This document shows, in pieces, positions 23,187-35,452 of a stretch of 64,000 nt of DNA (position 1 is the stretch's first letter; each line of letters starts with the position of its first letter). The notes beneath the pieces were generated by a model, which ran no database searches, was not told the origin of the DNA, and was given only the letters and a program-made list of their open reading frames with translations. A program made the translations under genes and the position numbers. The DNA is taken from the NCBI GenBank assembly GCA_963576735.1, contig OY755190.1, positions 4,457,695 to 4,521,694 on the forward strand, given 5' to 3'. The DNA comes from Bedellia somnulentella. Taxonomy: Eukaryota > Arthropoda > Insecta > Lepidoptera > Bedelliidae.

Positions 23187-23442
23187 CTACTGTGTAGCTT
23201 AAAATAGCACTACCCCATTTCTTTCCGTGGGTAGTCGTAAGAGGCGACTAAGGGTATTAGGACTTTTTACGTGATTTTTGGGCGATGCGGTGCGAGCGAG
23301 ATCCATCACCAACAACATTAATTTCACAATCTTTTCCCTACTTAATTTCATAATGTGACTGAATAATTTTCTGATTCTGAAGCTCTGGCTACCCCTTTTA
23401 GGGATTTATAGCCGTGAGTATATGTAAGTATGTATGTATTAT
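23187..23442 (+). repeat. Family B full copy
   Basis: Full-length with the GTGTAGCTTAAAATAGCACT start. It has a small GCGAGC insertion in the GATGCGGTT block and a GTGAGTATATGTAAGTATGT tail. Confidence 0.82.
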
Positions 23443-23741
23443 AAACAGAAATAAAATTGTACAATGAGTGTTCATCAATTGATGACAAACTTGTGATGAT
23501 ACAACTATTAATATAATTATGAGTAATGTTCTTGTTTAACATACTGTGAATGTGGGTAGATTATGTGGGGGAGGTTGTAGAGTACCATCTTTACAATAAT
23601 ATTTTAAAATAAAACTATGCATTTGAAGGTTTGACATGCGACAAACCACAGTATTAAGACAACGGAGTCCAGATACTTTAATCAATGCTAACCATATAAC
23701 TTTAAATGCTCTTTGCGCCCTTTTTTATATTTGCTTTTCGT

Positions 23742-23952
23742 AATTTCGGCTTAGAATAGCACTAACCCTTGTTTTTCCGACGAAGTGGTATGATGCAACA
23801 GAGGGTATTTTGACTTCTGCTGAAATGGTTGGAGACCTATCGCCAGCAATCCTTTATCTTTTCAGAACTACTCCGCTTCCATAAGTAGCTAAAAAATTCT
23901 TATTAATCAAATTCTGACTAACCCGTAATAGGATTTATAGCTGTGGGCTTTT
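23742..23952 (+). repeat. Family B, degenerate copy
   Basis: Recognisable by TCGGCTTAGAATAGCACTAA, GAAATGGTTGGAGACC and AGGATTTATAGCTGTGGG. It is strongly diverged, so it is an old insertion. Confidence 0.65.
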
Positions 23953-24279
23953 CTGGTTTTTCACCTGTAGATAATTCAAACTTCTATATCCAAGAGTGTA
24001 TATAGAACAACAGCTGACGCAATCAATGACGACATTTTCATGTTGATTACAAACACTGGCAAAACTCATATTTGAGATATATATATCATGATATATATGT
24101 GTAAACTAGTAGCTTGCCTCCATGATGTAACTTGTAAGGTTTTTCAATTTTTTTTGCATGAAATATGTGATAACGATTATAATTAGTAATGATACTCTGA
24201 CACACCAAACAGAAATCAGCCCAATCGTTCAATACGTTTTCGAGCTACCACGTGACCAAGAGGAACAGGAAAACTAGCG

Positions 24280-24415
24280 CGAGCGCCATTTAATCGTCAC
24301 CATATCGGGTAGATTGAGATGAGAGTATAATATACTAACTAAGTGCGAAAGAGATGGCCGTTTTATACCACGCGATATCTAGTTGAAAGGTCGCTCGTAC
24401 TAACTGTGCAGGAGT
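24280..24415. repeat. CTAGTACGAGCG-type MITE, copy 1
   Basis: About 135 bp with inverted ends of the form CTAG-Y-ACGAGCG. The interior reads GTCACCATATCGGGTAGATT, AGTGCGAAAGAGATGGC and ACCACGCGATATCTAGTT. Three related copies lie at 27713, 34926 and 57491. Confidence 0.72.
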
Positions 24416-27195
24416 TTGTTTTGTCCATTATATAATGTTATTTGGTGTTCATACGAATAATGTTGTTACTTTATTTGTCGAGTTTCGATTCGATGCTAGC
24501 ACATATTACTCTTATCTTAATATGTTTCGATAAATAAACAGATTGGTAAAAACCTTAATTATGTCAAGATAATAGTCAGCTGGTTAAACACAACATACGC
24601 TGTGCTGTAACTGTATAGAACAGATGGTTTTTCAAGTTCGATCCATAAGTTTTATATCTAATAAATAGTAATTTATATAATTATGGCAAGTTCCAGTCTT
24701 TGTTATCGTTTTTTACAATGTCGTGTGTAATGATGGCATAATAAGATAACTTAATTAATTACTTAATGTTACACCATGTGATCATCGATTGTATAGCCAA
24801 GGTTCAGTCAATCCGAGGTTTTGGTCGAGTAATTTGCAGAAAATGTGTTTCTTTCAGTCTGGTAATTAAATAATAATAATCGGAACATCCTTCCTTCATA
24901 CGTGGGAAGTTATATCGGATACAATTTGGCGAACGAAATTACTTAATTAATTAGAACTTTTTCAATTGAAATAAATGCTATTTAATTCACAAAACTTTAG
25001 CAAATTGAATAATTGTAATCAGATTAATTTCGAGGCAGTCAGTCCTAATATACAATAGTTATACACCAGTAGTGCTTCTTAATAAACTCTTTGAGCGTAG
25101 AAAATAATTATGCCACTTTGAAATTAAATGCGATTAATGTAGTAAAATGCGCTGTGAGTATGCAACCGAGCCAAGGTAAGGCACTGAAGTTGCAGATTTT
25201 CCACGGCGAGTGTCTGACCTTGACTTGGTTATTCAGCATCCAGTCATGTGAAACGTGAACTGAACTCGCACTACACTTTTTCAACGTCTTTCACGCTTCA
25301 GACAAATCTAGCTATGCGGTTTTTTATTTCGTTTGGAAGATTTACAGCTTTAAATCAATTTAAAATTACTAAAGACAGGAAGCCATTTGAAAAATCTTCA
25401 CATGCACAAATCTATACCATAAATATAAAAAAAGATCTAGACTCTACTAATAATAAGTACATAGATTAACTAAAGCAAAGTTGGTTAAAATGAGTACTGC
25501 TAATACGCCAAAAATTAAAATAAATATGTGTATGTGTGGTTTCAAGTATATTCATTACATCAACTAAGCTCTTGTGATTTTATACACTCGCGGATCAGTG
25601 GTAGATCCTTATGAGATCTACGGTTTAGGTTTTAAAATGCTTTAGCATTACTAAGAAGGATCATTTCTATATAAAGACGATCGAATGGCAAAATCAAGAG
25701 TCATTCTCTACCATTAGCTACCATTTATGTGTAGTAACTTACAGTATTTAGTAAAGTGCGTTCTAATCTTAATGTAAATGAGGTCGTAAGTCTCAACTCA
25801 ACTTGCATAGTGACATATTTAACATCAGTAAACAGATGTGTGTGGTGTTTTTATCTGTGTAAGGTTATCTTTCCTTAATCAAGCATTCGTTGCGTAGGTT
25901 AGGTGTAGGTAGCTATGTGTATGTAAACAATGATTTTAACCTTGAAGTAAATCACCAAAAACCGTGTAATTGCGAATATACGCTGCAAGTTTCCGTACTG
26001 CCACATTCATAGAGAACTTAAATAAATAGAGCGTAAACCAAACGTAGTTCAGTACAAAAATTGGTAAAAAAAATATCCTAAAAACTAATTGTCAAAATAA
26101 ATTGTCCCTACACCCTGATTAGTTGATTCAATGTTCTCACTTTTATTGGTCGCTTCGCTTAAGTCAGTAGAAATGCTCTGAATCATTTACGAATATTGAT
26201 GTTCTTCGTTTCCTCTGTATTTGGTTAAGTCCTCAATGGCCACATTATATATTCTTTGGGTCGCCATACACTGCATAGCACACTATAGTTTTCTAACTAT
26301 AGGCTTTTACCTACATTCCATTTGCTCAAAGATAACAAAAGTTTCTTTGATAACAGTGATGTGTGACGAAAAAAGATATCGACTTTATGGAGGAGCATTC
26401 CTTATTTCCTTCCTATTTAAAGAGAGTTGGTGTAATTCGTATAGTTTAGCATTAGAAGCGTCATCGCCAAATTAAATTTGTTGCTAATAATCCATTCTTG
26501 TAAACATTGAGTCAGACTTATTCACCAGGGGTCAACGACAAATATATTTATTTTCAAGATATATACTTTGGTCTTTATTACTTGTCATTGAACAAATACT
26601 TTAAGTATTCTTTTGTTGCCAGCGACAATAACAAGCACATTATCGTCAAAATAGAAGTATAGATACACCAGTCTCAGAATTGTTTATAAATTGCTCTTTT
26701 CAAATGACGCGACGCGCACCATCGGCAAACATTTTGTTTTTATTTTATACGTACTAGGTAACACGACCGGCATTGTCCTGTTCAATAGAAAAAGCACTTG
26801 TGAAAGGAAAATAAAGTGCACAGACCAGTTCCTATGGCTTCGCATACTTACTGATAGATTCATTCAAGTCTTTCTTACATCACAAGCTTCAATTATAGCA
26901 GCCAATCAAGGTCAAGTGATATTTTTTTTGCATATGACTAATACGGTAGTGAGTGACTGGTCTCATTTGCGTCTCTCTTAAAGTTAATCAGTGACACTCA
27001 GTAATGGTCGAACATGTCAGCTAGAGACATATGCAGTTATCTAATCGAAATTATTATTTAACACAGTTGTCGTGTCTCGGACATAGGTCGTCGTGATAAC
27101 GAGTTGCGCCGGCGCAGCTATCCAACGACCTTGACATTAAAACACCAGTTTGTTACAACTATTAACTTACTCTAGACTAGAGTTTCAAGCATTTT
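24416..27195. other. No gene recognised (intronic)
   Basis: Long AT-rich intron stretch. I found no convincing exon, RNA gene or family repeat. Frames of 70-96 codons here have random-looking composition. Confidence 0.45.
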
Positions 27196-27202
27196 CTTAC
27201 AT

Positions 27203-27472
27203 GAACCGTGATAGCTCAGTGGGTAGAACACCGCTTATCCTGCAGACGGTTCAAATCTTGGGTCGGGCCTACGCCATTTTGTCTTTTCCTAAGACATATG
27301 TATGGTTAATGTATTCGTATGAAACGACGATACGCAGAGGCTTGCCCCCTATCACTGTTCAAGCAAAAGGTGGGTACACTGAACACCCGGGTGACAATGT
27401 CACGTGATGTTCAGAAGGATTAGTACCTCTGCCAACCCCTTCGGGGATATACGGCGTAATCGTTTGAGTTTA
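27203..27472 (+). repeat. SINE family A, full copy with tRNA head
   Basis: The head is tRNA-like: GATAGCTCAGTGGGTAGAAC (box A) and ACGGTTCAAATCTTG (box B), then GGGCCTACGCC. The body follows: GCCCCCTATCACTG, GGTGGGTACACTGAACACCC, GTCACGTGATGTTCAGAAGG and CTGCCAACCCCTTCGGGGAT, ending near CGGCGTAATCGTTT. This copy orients the headless bodies at 2268, 7388, 9139 and 49404. Such elements are transcribed by RNA polymerase III and moved by a partner LINE. Confidence 0.85.
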
Positions 27473-27712
27473 AGAGTTTTGCAACAATTTACAGTAATAT
27501 TATTAAATATTCTTTTGTTAAATATCTATCGGGTTGGTGTATTACAGAAACTTGGAAAATAAAGTGTTCAATAAAATGAAGTGTATCGGATAAAACGAAT
27601 GTATCGAATTTTTTGTATCAAAGCGTAACGTTGATAAGCCATTCTACGATTTGTTAACATTTGATTTTTTGCTTCGCTGAATGAAGTGTAAAGCACGAGC
27701 AGTGCAGCATAG

Positions 27713-27843
27713 CTAGTACGAGCGACCTTTTAACTAGACATCGCATGGTATAAAACTCCCATCTCTTTCGCACTTACATAGTATCGTATACTGTCATCTC
27801 ATTCTAACAGATATCGTGACGATGAAATAGCGCACGTATTAGG
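27713..27843. repeat. CTAGTACGAGCG-type MITE, copy 2
   Basis: Best-preserved copy: CTAGTACGAGCGACC at the left, CCCATCTCTTTCGCACTTAC in the middle, and AGCGCACGTATTAGG at the right as the inverted end. It is about 131 bp. Confidence 0.75.
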
Positions 27844-28246
27844 CCTCCAAAAATGTTTCACTACATGTTAACGAGAGAACACTAAAGAATTAATAAGTGT
27901 ACCATCACTTAAAGAATGTGCAACCTAGTTGAGCCAAAAATAGATGAGGTCTACATGAAAAATATGCTTATCATCACGGTAATCATTACATAGGTTACTT
28001 ATACTACATAAGTTAGCCAGAGCTGCGAAATCAACTATTCTTCAAACACTTATGGACATTGAGAAGGGAATAGATTTTCCAATAAAGGATCCTTAGTGTT
28101 AAATTTCCAACTGCATTAGCCAGTAATCACTAAAATTTCCATAGTTTTGTTGTCTTATACGATATGTTGTGTAAGCCTTAGGTGGTATAAATAAGATCTT
28201 TGATTGTGGAATGTATTATTATTTATTGTGTGTGTGTATTATTTAT

Positions 28247-28497
28247 CGTGTAGTGTCGGCTTAGAATAGCACTACCCCATTTCTACCCGTGGATGATCGT
28301 AAGAGGCGACTAAGGGTATAGGGGCTTTTTAAGTGATTTTTGGGCGATGTGGTTGGAGACCCATCACCAAAAACGTTTATTATTATCATCTTTTCCCCAA
28401 TCAACTTCCAAAAGTGGCTGAGGAATTTATCAATCCAAAGCTCTGGCTACCCCGTTAAGGGATTTATAGCCGTGAGTAAAAATGTATGTGTATGTGT
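28247..28497 (+). repeat. Family B full copy
   Basis: Begins CGTGTAGTGTCGGCTTAGAA and ends GCCGTGAGTAAAAATGTATG. It has the GATCGTAAGAGGCGACTAAG variant in the 5' third, shared with the 54146 copy. Confidence 0.87.
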
Positions 28498-28611
28498 TAT
28501 TACAATTACTAATTAGAAAAGATAATACTGTACAGCGTACGTGCGGTACAGTGACGATCGCGAAGCTTTGGTTTGGTTATATAGAAAATCTTTAATAGGA
28601 GAATATATACA

Positions 28612-28865
28612 AAAATATACATATATTCACTCCGTTAGTTTCCATTGGGGTAGGCAGATATATATCGATAGCCACTTTGTGCGATCCTGGCAAACCTCTC
28701 TAGCTTCGTTCACATCCACCAATCTTTTCATATATGCTTTTTTATTCTTAATACTTCAGATACCTGCCTTTTTGATCACATTATCTATTTAGTCCATCCT
28801 CCTAGGACGTCCTATACTAACACCTTTTGCATTAGCTATTTATAGATCTCTTTCACCAATTTACA
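28612..28865 (-). pseudogene. LINE family C 3' end
   Basis: Reverse-strand terminus with TTGGGGTAGGCAGATATATA, CCTGGCAAACCTCTCTAGCT and a diverged upstream part reaching CTATTTATAGATCTCTTTCA. Confidence 0.75.
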
Positions 28866-29095
28866 TAAATTAATATATTTGATAATAGATTTCAGTTTTT
28901 CAATCTTTAAAAACTATCTTTGCTAGCTCTAACATATCTCAGTATTGTAAAATGCTTACGTTTTCTGCATACTACAATTTAAATGTACCTTTGTATCTTG
29001 TATTTTAACTTGTATTGAATGTAACCTTTACTTCTCACAAAGGTTGTAATTTAGAAGTTGTTTCGTCAGTCTGATTTATCAATACAATAGCTAAT

Positions 29096-32000
29096 GGGTC
29101 AATCAACTTTTAAACCAACATTTTTATGTCCTCTTAGAAAAAAATTTAATCCTGAGGTAACTATTTTGAATTTATACAAAATGAGTATACCGTAGTACTA
29201 ACAGAACACAAATCTATGATGTCACATTTAAAGTTTAAATGAATACACTGAAATTTTATTCAAAAGTGTGGTAACTCAGTACGGGATTTGGATATAATGC
29301 AAACACCTTGTAATAATACGTGTGTCCCCGTGATCGCTTCGGCGCAGTTCGATGAAAGTTAATATTAATTTTACTTCTAAAACAGGTTAATGAATGATCT
29401 GATGTTAGTTATTTATTTTTCAAAGTGTAAGTAAAACCATTCAAAACAAAATATGATTTCTCTAATTCTCACAAAAAAATTAAAACTGTCTGTCCATTGG
29501 TAATATTTGTTTTCGATGTATACTGAGTTACGGACCGTTACGAGATCAAAATGTGTGGCGTGAAGTTATCGCGGGTTACTAGCCGAAGTATGTTCCTATT
29601 TCATTCTCTCCTGACCAATCTCGGCCCTGTGTTCCGCCTGTGTGTTACGTCAGTCACCAACGAGCAGCACGGGAGTGCGCGTACCTTTATTCGCCGTCCG
29701 CGGAGTGACCGACTTTTTACCAGTAAGTACGCTCTTTCCTTACATCTCTTATTAATTGGGTGATAGGTAATGGGTCAGCCACTTGAATTATAAAGAGCAG
29801 TATTGTGGTAATTATTTTTAAAGTGTTTTATTTAGGGATACCTCTTCTTTTGTATCCTGAGTTACGTGTATACTGAGTTACTTTGGTGGTAACTCCAAAG
29901 ACAGTACGGTAACGCCAGAGACATGTCCACATTAAGATTCTTTATGTAAGTAAGTAGGCACTTTAATTAATGCCCTGAGCTGTATTTTGACTACATAATA
30001 GTCAATAGTGTTGTCACTAGTGTTCATTTGTACATTTTGAAATTGCAAAATTTAATTTTCTCCATGTCATTGCAAAACTGAAAGGAAATACCTATTCTAT
30101 TGTTCCAGACTTTTCAATGCGAAAATGCCGCTTACTGCTGCTGAAAAACAAAAACGCTACCGGGAGAAAATTGAAGCAAAATCTTACTAAATACGAAGAA
30201 AGTAAAGCAAAACACAGGGAACACTATCACAAAGTTAAACGTCTAGTCAAAGATTTAACCCCAAAGGAAAAAAAGAATGCTAATGTGATATGGAAACTTA
30301 GACAAAGAGAATACCGGAAAAAGAAAAAGTCCCTGCATTCAATTTGCACTCCTCCTAGTTCCCCTGCTTCAATGATGAGTGAGAGTGATCGTGACGTGCT
30401 ACCTGCCAGTCCCCCAGCTGCATTTCCTAAAACCCGTGGACGCCGTAAAGTGAAGAAGGAAAGAAGCAAAGTTTACCGAGAAAACCAGAAACTAAAGACT
30501 GAAATATCAAAATTAACACGGAAAGTTGAAAAGTACAAAAAAAGAATAACAAGAAGTAAACGAAGCAATGCAAAAAAAATCACAGGATAAAACTAAAGCT
30601 AGCTGCAGGTACAAGATATTAACAAATGCAATCAAAGAACGCTATGCTAAGATTAAATCAAAAAAAGATAAACGGCTCATAAAAAGTGTCTTTGACAGTT
30701 CCCAAGTTGCAGCATCCAGACAGAAGATACAACTGTTTCGTGAAGCTCTGGGTATCAAACGAGAGTATAGGCATTCAGGTATAGATAACGCTCAAGGTAC
30801 TACCATACTGCAGAAAAAAATTCAGGAGTTTTTTGTAAGAGACGATGTTTCAAGGGCATCAGCAGGAAAAAAGGAAGCCATAACTAGAGGTGGCGAAAAA
30901 GTACAGAAGAGGTATTTACTTGACACTTTACGGAAATTGCATAGACAGTTCATCGAAGAACACTCAGAATTACACTGTTCTTACTACTATTTCACTAATA
31001 ACCGCGCGTTCTATGTTGTGCCTCTATCAGTAGAAGCAAGAGAAACTTGCATTTGCAAAATGCATGCAAATTTTATGTATAAATTTAAAGAATTGAACAA
31101 GCTTGGCTTTTTCAAGACGAATGATGTGGGTGCAATTATTTAAGCAACTGTCTGTAGTGACCAATCCAAAGACTGTATGTATTCAGAGTGTACACAATGC
31201 AAAAACAAAAAAGTGCAATTTGATGAGGTGTCAGTAACAGAAGTAAAGTACGTGCAGTGGGTTAGAAGGGAAGTAATGGAAGACGGAAAAAAGAGGAAGA
31301 AAAGTTTTAAAGAGGAAAAAATTGAGACAGGTAAAACATTTTTGCAAGAATTTGAAAAGGATATTACGAAATTCAAAAAACACATCTTTAATATCAAAAG
31401 CCAATTCAAAAGTTTCAGAAATTGCTTAAATAATCTCAACCCTACAGAATGCGCTGTTGTAGTCGATTTCAGTGAAAACTATGCAGGGAAGTACCATGAA
31501 GAAGTGCAAGAACATCACTTTGGGGGTTCAAGAAAACAAGTGTCACTTTATACAGTAATGGTTTACACATTTGACTCGGAGAAGAGGTACATTTCACATT
31601 CTTTTGCACAGAGTCACCTTCAGTGTGCCATCAACCTCACGCAATCTGGGCCCATTTAAATCCAATTTTAGAGTGGATTAGAAAAAACTATCCTATTGCA
31701 AAAACATTACATGTATTTTCTGATGGCCCTTCAACACAATATCGTCAAAAGAAAAACTTTTTCTTGTTTGCTACTGTTTTGTATGACTTTGGGTTTTTCG
31801 ATGGTACCTGGAATTTTTTTGAGGCAGGGCATGGGAAAGGTCCTGCAGATGGCATTGGAGGTTTCCTAAAGCGCACTGCTGATAAAATTGTTACTGCTGG
31901 TAAAGACATACCCGATGCTGTCGAGTTTTTTAAGCAGCTAAAGGATGCCAGCAAAATAGTTATGTTCTTTATTACTGAAGAAGCTATCGAACAAATGCTG

Positions 32001-33475
32001 AAAATCATACCTGATTCCATCCCACGTTTGGTTGGCACGCTTCAAGTCCATCAAATTTTTACAAATGAACGTAACATTTTAAAATATAGATCACTATCCT
32101 GCTTTGTGAATATACGAAAAAAGGATTCTGCAACTGCTTCAACCCAAAAACCTATCATGGTTATGACACTATAAGTCTTCCTGAACCCATTACAGTACCA
32201 GACCCTGGTTCGCTTGGTGACCCCGACCCGGAATCTTCAGATAGCGACATTCCTCTTTTGGTCCTTAAAGAAATGCAAAATGTGCCTTCACGTGCTAGCA
32301 TATACCGCAAGGTATATGGCTCCTCTGATGATGATGAGGATTGCCAGATACTGGGCGAAGAAAATATGCCTCCATCCAGAGATTTTACTAGCGAGATATC
32401 TGAACCGCAACCATCGACTAGTGGTGTTTCTCGGAATTCTGTGGCTTGTGGAGATTTCTTGCATGTTCGCGTTCACGGAGGTGACAAAACTAAGAAGATG
32501 TATTCTTACGTCTGCAAAGTGTTGGCTCATGATGATGATTTGGATGAACTTTGGGTAATGTTAGCAAAGATTGTGGGTAAAGATGCGCAAACATTTAGAT
32601 TAGAAAAGGCCGATGTATATTCAGTACCCTATGAAGACATTATCGAAATTCTAGCAGCTCCTGTTGAAGAAAGGAGGGGAAACAGAATGCTGTACAAGTT
32701 TGAATCTCCAGTCGATGTTTTTGAAAAATAAATAAGATTTATTTCTTAACTATAATTAACGAGAAACCTGAAATGGATCTCACTATCTTAATTTTGATCT
32801 CAATGTGTGAAATGTTTGTTTCAATGTTTAAGTCTGTTTATTGTTTATAGGTTACCTACTATTCTTGTTGTATTGTGGTAAGTGTTGTATTTGGAGTTAC
32901 CAAAATGTCTTTGGAGTTACTTTTTGTCCCCAGTTTTTATCTTTTGTTTTCCTTAATATATCAACAAAATAATATATATTGTTATAACTTTTACTGTGAA
33001 AAGAATGAGAACTTTTAAATTTTGTGGAAACCACTGCTCACCGCCACTTTAAATAGACATCTTCATAGTTTTAGCAAAAAAATGTTATTCATTTTGACCT
33101 GCGGTAACTCAAGTGACATCTACCTTTCTTTTTAAAATTATTACTAAAAGAAACTTAAAAGACTGATTACAAAAGTTAATTGTTTAATTAGTCATAAGTA
33201 GTTTATTTAATAAATAATATTTAAAAACTTTTCAATCATGTTTTATTTTGAAGAAGAAAGTTGGTAACGCAAGAGACTCAAATTGTGACCTAAGGTAAAA
33301 TTTTATCAAATTAATCGATAGTCCATAATCCTAGGTCGCGCCCCTTTTGCAATTCAATAGTTTAATAGTTTTTATACAAAAATCTTTAACAGTTTAGGGA
33401 ATAAGTTAATATTTTTTATTTCATGAAAAATGTTAACCCACCCATGAAATTGTCTGCTTAAAAGTTGATTGACCC
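29096..33475 (+). mobile_element. 4.38-kb DNA transposon, superfamily unassigned
   Basis: The ends share 18 identical bases in inverted orientation, GGGTCAATCAACTTTTAA, with weaker similarity for another ~15. Both sides are flanked by TAAT (29092-29095 and 33476-33479), read as a 4-bp target duplication. The interior carries one decayed transposase-like gene on the + strand, preceded by a GC-richer non-coding exon with a donor at 29723 and an acceptor ending at 30108. Both flanks carry repeats of a GTAACTCCAAAGACA-like motif. I cannot assign a named superfamily with confidence. Confidence 0.82.
30125..32731 (+). pseudogene. Transposase-like protein (RNase-H-type), decayed
   Basis: The start ATG at 30125 gives MPLTAAEKQKRYREKI, a basic coiled-coil N-terminus. 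It is followed by Lys/Arg-rich helices, a Cys cluster (CMYSECTQCKNKK, about 31171), then three acidic stations: VVDFSENY (Asp codon 31464), FSDGPSTQY (31722) and GHGKGPADGIGG (Asp 31848). Their spacing and context suggest a DDE/D-type catalytic core (inference). A Ser/Asp-rich segment and a C-terminal domain ending SPVDVFEK follow. Damage includes a frameshift near 30180, one in the A-run near 30575, an in-frame stop at 31141-31143, and frameshifts near 31640 and 32120. Similar uncharacterised proteins occur in many animals, from memory only. Confidence 0.75.
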
Positions 33476-33479
33476 TAAT

Positions 33480-33879
33480 ACCAAGTTTGCTTGCTCAGAG
33501 ACAAATGTTTGGGCTCGTCTGACGTTAACGGATCAATTGCTTTATCGAATTTGTTATTTGCTTTAGAGACTAATCTTATTTTCCATTTTTTTGGCTACTC
33601 GTATATAATTATCATTTTTGTGTTACTTCATGTCTAAAGTTCAATTCAGGATTTTGTAATTGTTTCTCAAGCCTTATTGTGAAATTTGTTCAAATGCAAG
33701 CTAGAATCTGGTGATGTTTTCCTTATTCCTTTTAGTAGCGTGTCATATTCACAGACAGCAAGTCAAAATGCATACTGTCCTACAACACAATGATTCTGTA
33801 AATTAATGATACTGGATAAAGTGATAACAAAATACAACATTAAGTCAACATTATTGTATCAAAATGGGGTAAATACCTT
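33480..33879. other. No gene recognised (intronic)
   Basis: AT-rich intron between the large transposon and a degenerate family B copy. Nothing identified. Confidence 0.45.
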
Positions 33880-34045
33880 TACTCAGACATTACCAATTCC
33901 TAAGCCACTTTTAGAATATAATTGGGGAAATGATACAAAAATAAATAATTTTTGGCGATGGCTCTTCACTTTATCGCCCAAAAACCACTTTAAATGCTCC
34001 GCACACTTACATAGTGGGGTAGTGCTATTCATAGCTAAAACCTAA
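33880..34045 (-). repeat. Family B, degenerate copy
   Basis: Recognised by CCTAAGCCACTTTTAGAA, TTGGCGATGGCTCTTCACTT and CGCCCAAAAACCACTTTAAA followed by GTGGGGTAGTGCTATTC. Old and diverged. Confidence 0.65.
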
Positions 34046-34925
34046 CATTTTACTGTATAATCTAAACTTAATTGAGTTGATCAACTATTATACACAAATA
34101 AAAAAATATATATTCTAAAGCGTAGCTATATCCCAAGCGAGTAATAGTAACACACAAGTACTAGAAGCGTATTTTAGACTGAGACAAATCTATTGTCAAA
34201 CGAAGTGTTTGTTCTTTTCTAGATATTGATTGGTTCATTCTATTCTCGCCGTTGCTTGTCTTCGTACAGATGAAGACGTCCTACAATGGAACTAATTTTT
34301 TAACAAATTAAATGTACCCATCTTTGCTGCAAATGGAATAAAGACAGTAAAATGTTTTGGTGTTAAAAAGATAATGAAACTTTTGAATGAAGACATTTCA
34401 AAATCTGTATAATTGATGGTTTACTCTTCTCCTTTTAGTTACTATTTTAATGGTGTATAGTATAGTGTCAGCTAAGGATAACAACCCAATTCTTTGGTAC
34501 TAGTTAGGAATATTTCTTAATCTATTAAGTATCATACTCACAACTCCATTTCCTACATCAATTGTACCTTTGTTCTAGAGTTTTTGGCAATTGTTCATGG
34601 ATATTTAGTAAAGATTTTATGCACGATAGTATACATACGTTATACACTCCTATGATTAGGAAAAATCTGTGGAAGAGTGACGTTTAAGTGTAGTAGCATT
34701 TATTTGAACTTACAGACTTGTAATTTTTAGATAAAACTTGTTTTGAGTCATGATAAACATTTGTGCTCTTAGTACATACTTATAAGTAATTACATTAGCT
34801 AAATAATGAAAAAAAAAGATTCACTGGCATACCGAATCATTTTTCGAAAAGCTGTGTAGCTTTTGTGCATGAAATTATTTCGTTGCAAATCAACACTTAA
34901 GCAATATTAGTTACGACCAGCATAG
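34046..34925. other. No gene recognised (intronic)
   Basis: AT-rich. A very diverged family B 5' end may lie near 34456 (TATAGTGTCAGCTAAGGATA), but it is too weak to call. Confidence 0.4.
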
Positions 34926-35056
34926 TACTAGCTATGCAACCTTTTAACTAGATATCTCTATCATAGATATACCATCTTTTACGCACTTACTTAGTATCGT
35001 ATACTATCACCTCATTCTAACCGAATTCGTGACGATTAAATAGCGCTCGTGCTAGG
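34926..35056. repeat. CTAGTACGAGCG-type MITE, copy 3
   Basis: The left end is eroded, but ACCTTTTAACTAGATATC, TACTTAGTATCGTATACTAT and GCGCTCGTGCTAGGCCTCC match copies 1 and 2. Confidence 0.68.
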
Positions 35057-35384
35057 CCTCCTGTTCATATCGAGACTTATAATCTAAACTAAGATTTTGA
35101 TCCGGGAGTCTCTGTCTTTGTTATTCTTGGCAGGAGTGTCGGAATAACGGTATAATCGCCCTACTGATGATGCTATTAATAATCCTCTCCAACCGATACT
35201 TGAGATATCTGGCTTATGCGCAACTTACTCGATTTACTTTATTTGCTTTAAGCTTGTTAACAGATGTGCGATCATAAATTTGCATAGTGTTTTGGTTGGT
35301 TAGGATGAAAATATGATACAAGATTTTGTACTAATTAGCGGGAACATTATTGGACCATTTTATGCAACAAAACCTTTTTATTAC

Positions 35385-35452
35385 CTAATTCTAATTACCT
35401 AGTTCTGGCTATCCCTTCTAGGGGTTTATAGCCTTAAGTATAAGTATGTAAC
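35385..35452 (+). repeat. Family B 3' end only
   Basis: Short fragment: AGTTCTGGCTATCCCTTCTA, GGGGTTTATAGCC and an AAGTATAAGTATGTA tail. Confidence 0.7.

Noticed and set aside
24071..24096. ATATATATCATGATATATAT palindrome
   Set aside because: Low-complexity TA sequence, expected by chance in AT-rich DNA.
26691..26981. 96-codon frame in intron 1
   Set aside because: No recognisable motif, no splice support and a random-looking composition.
29551..29763. 70-codon frame in the GC-richer block before the transposase
   Set aside because: It reads across the likely donor at 29723, and the block fits a 5' non-coding exon of the transposon gene better.
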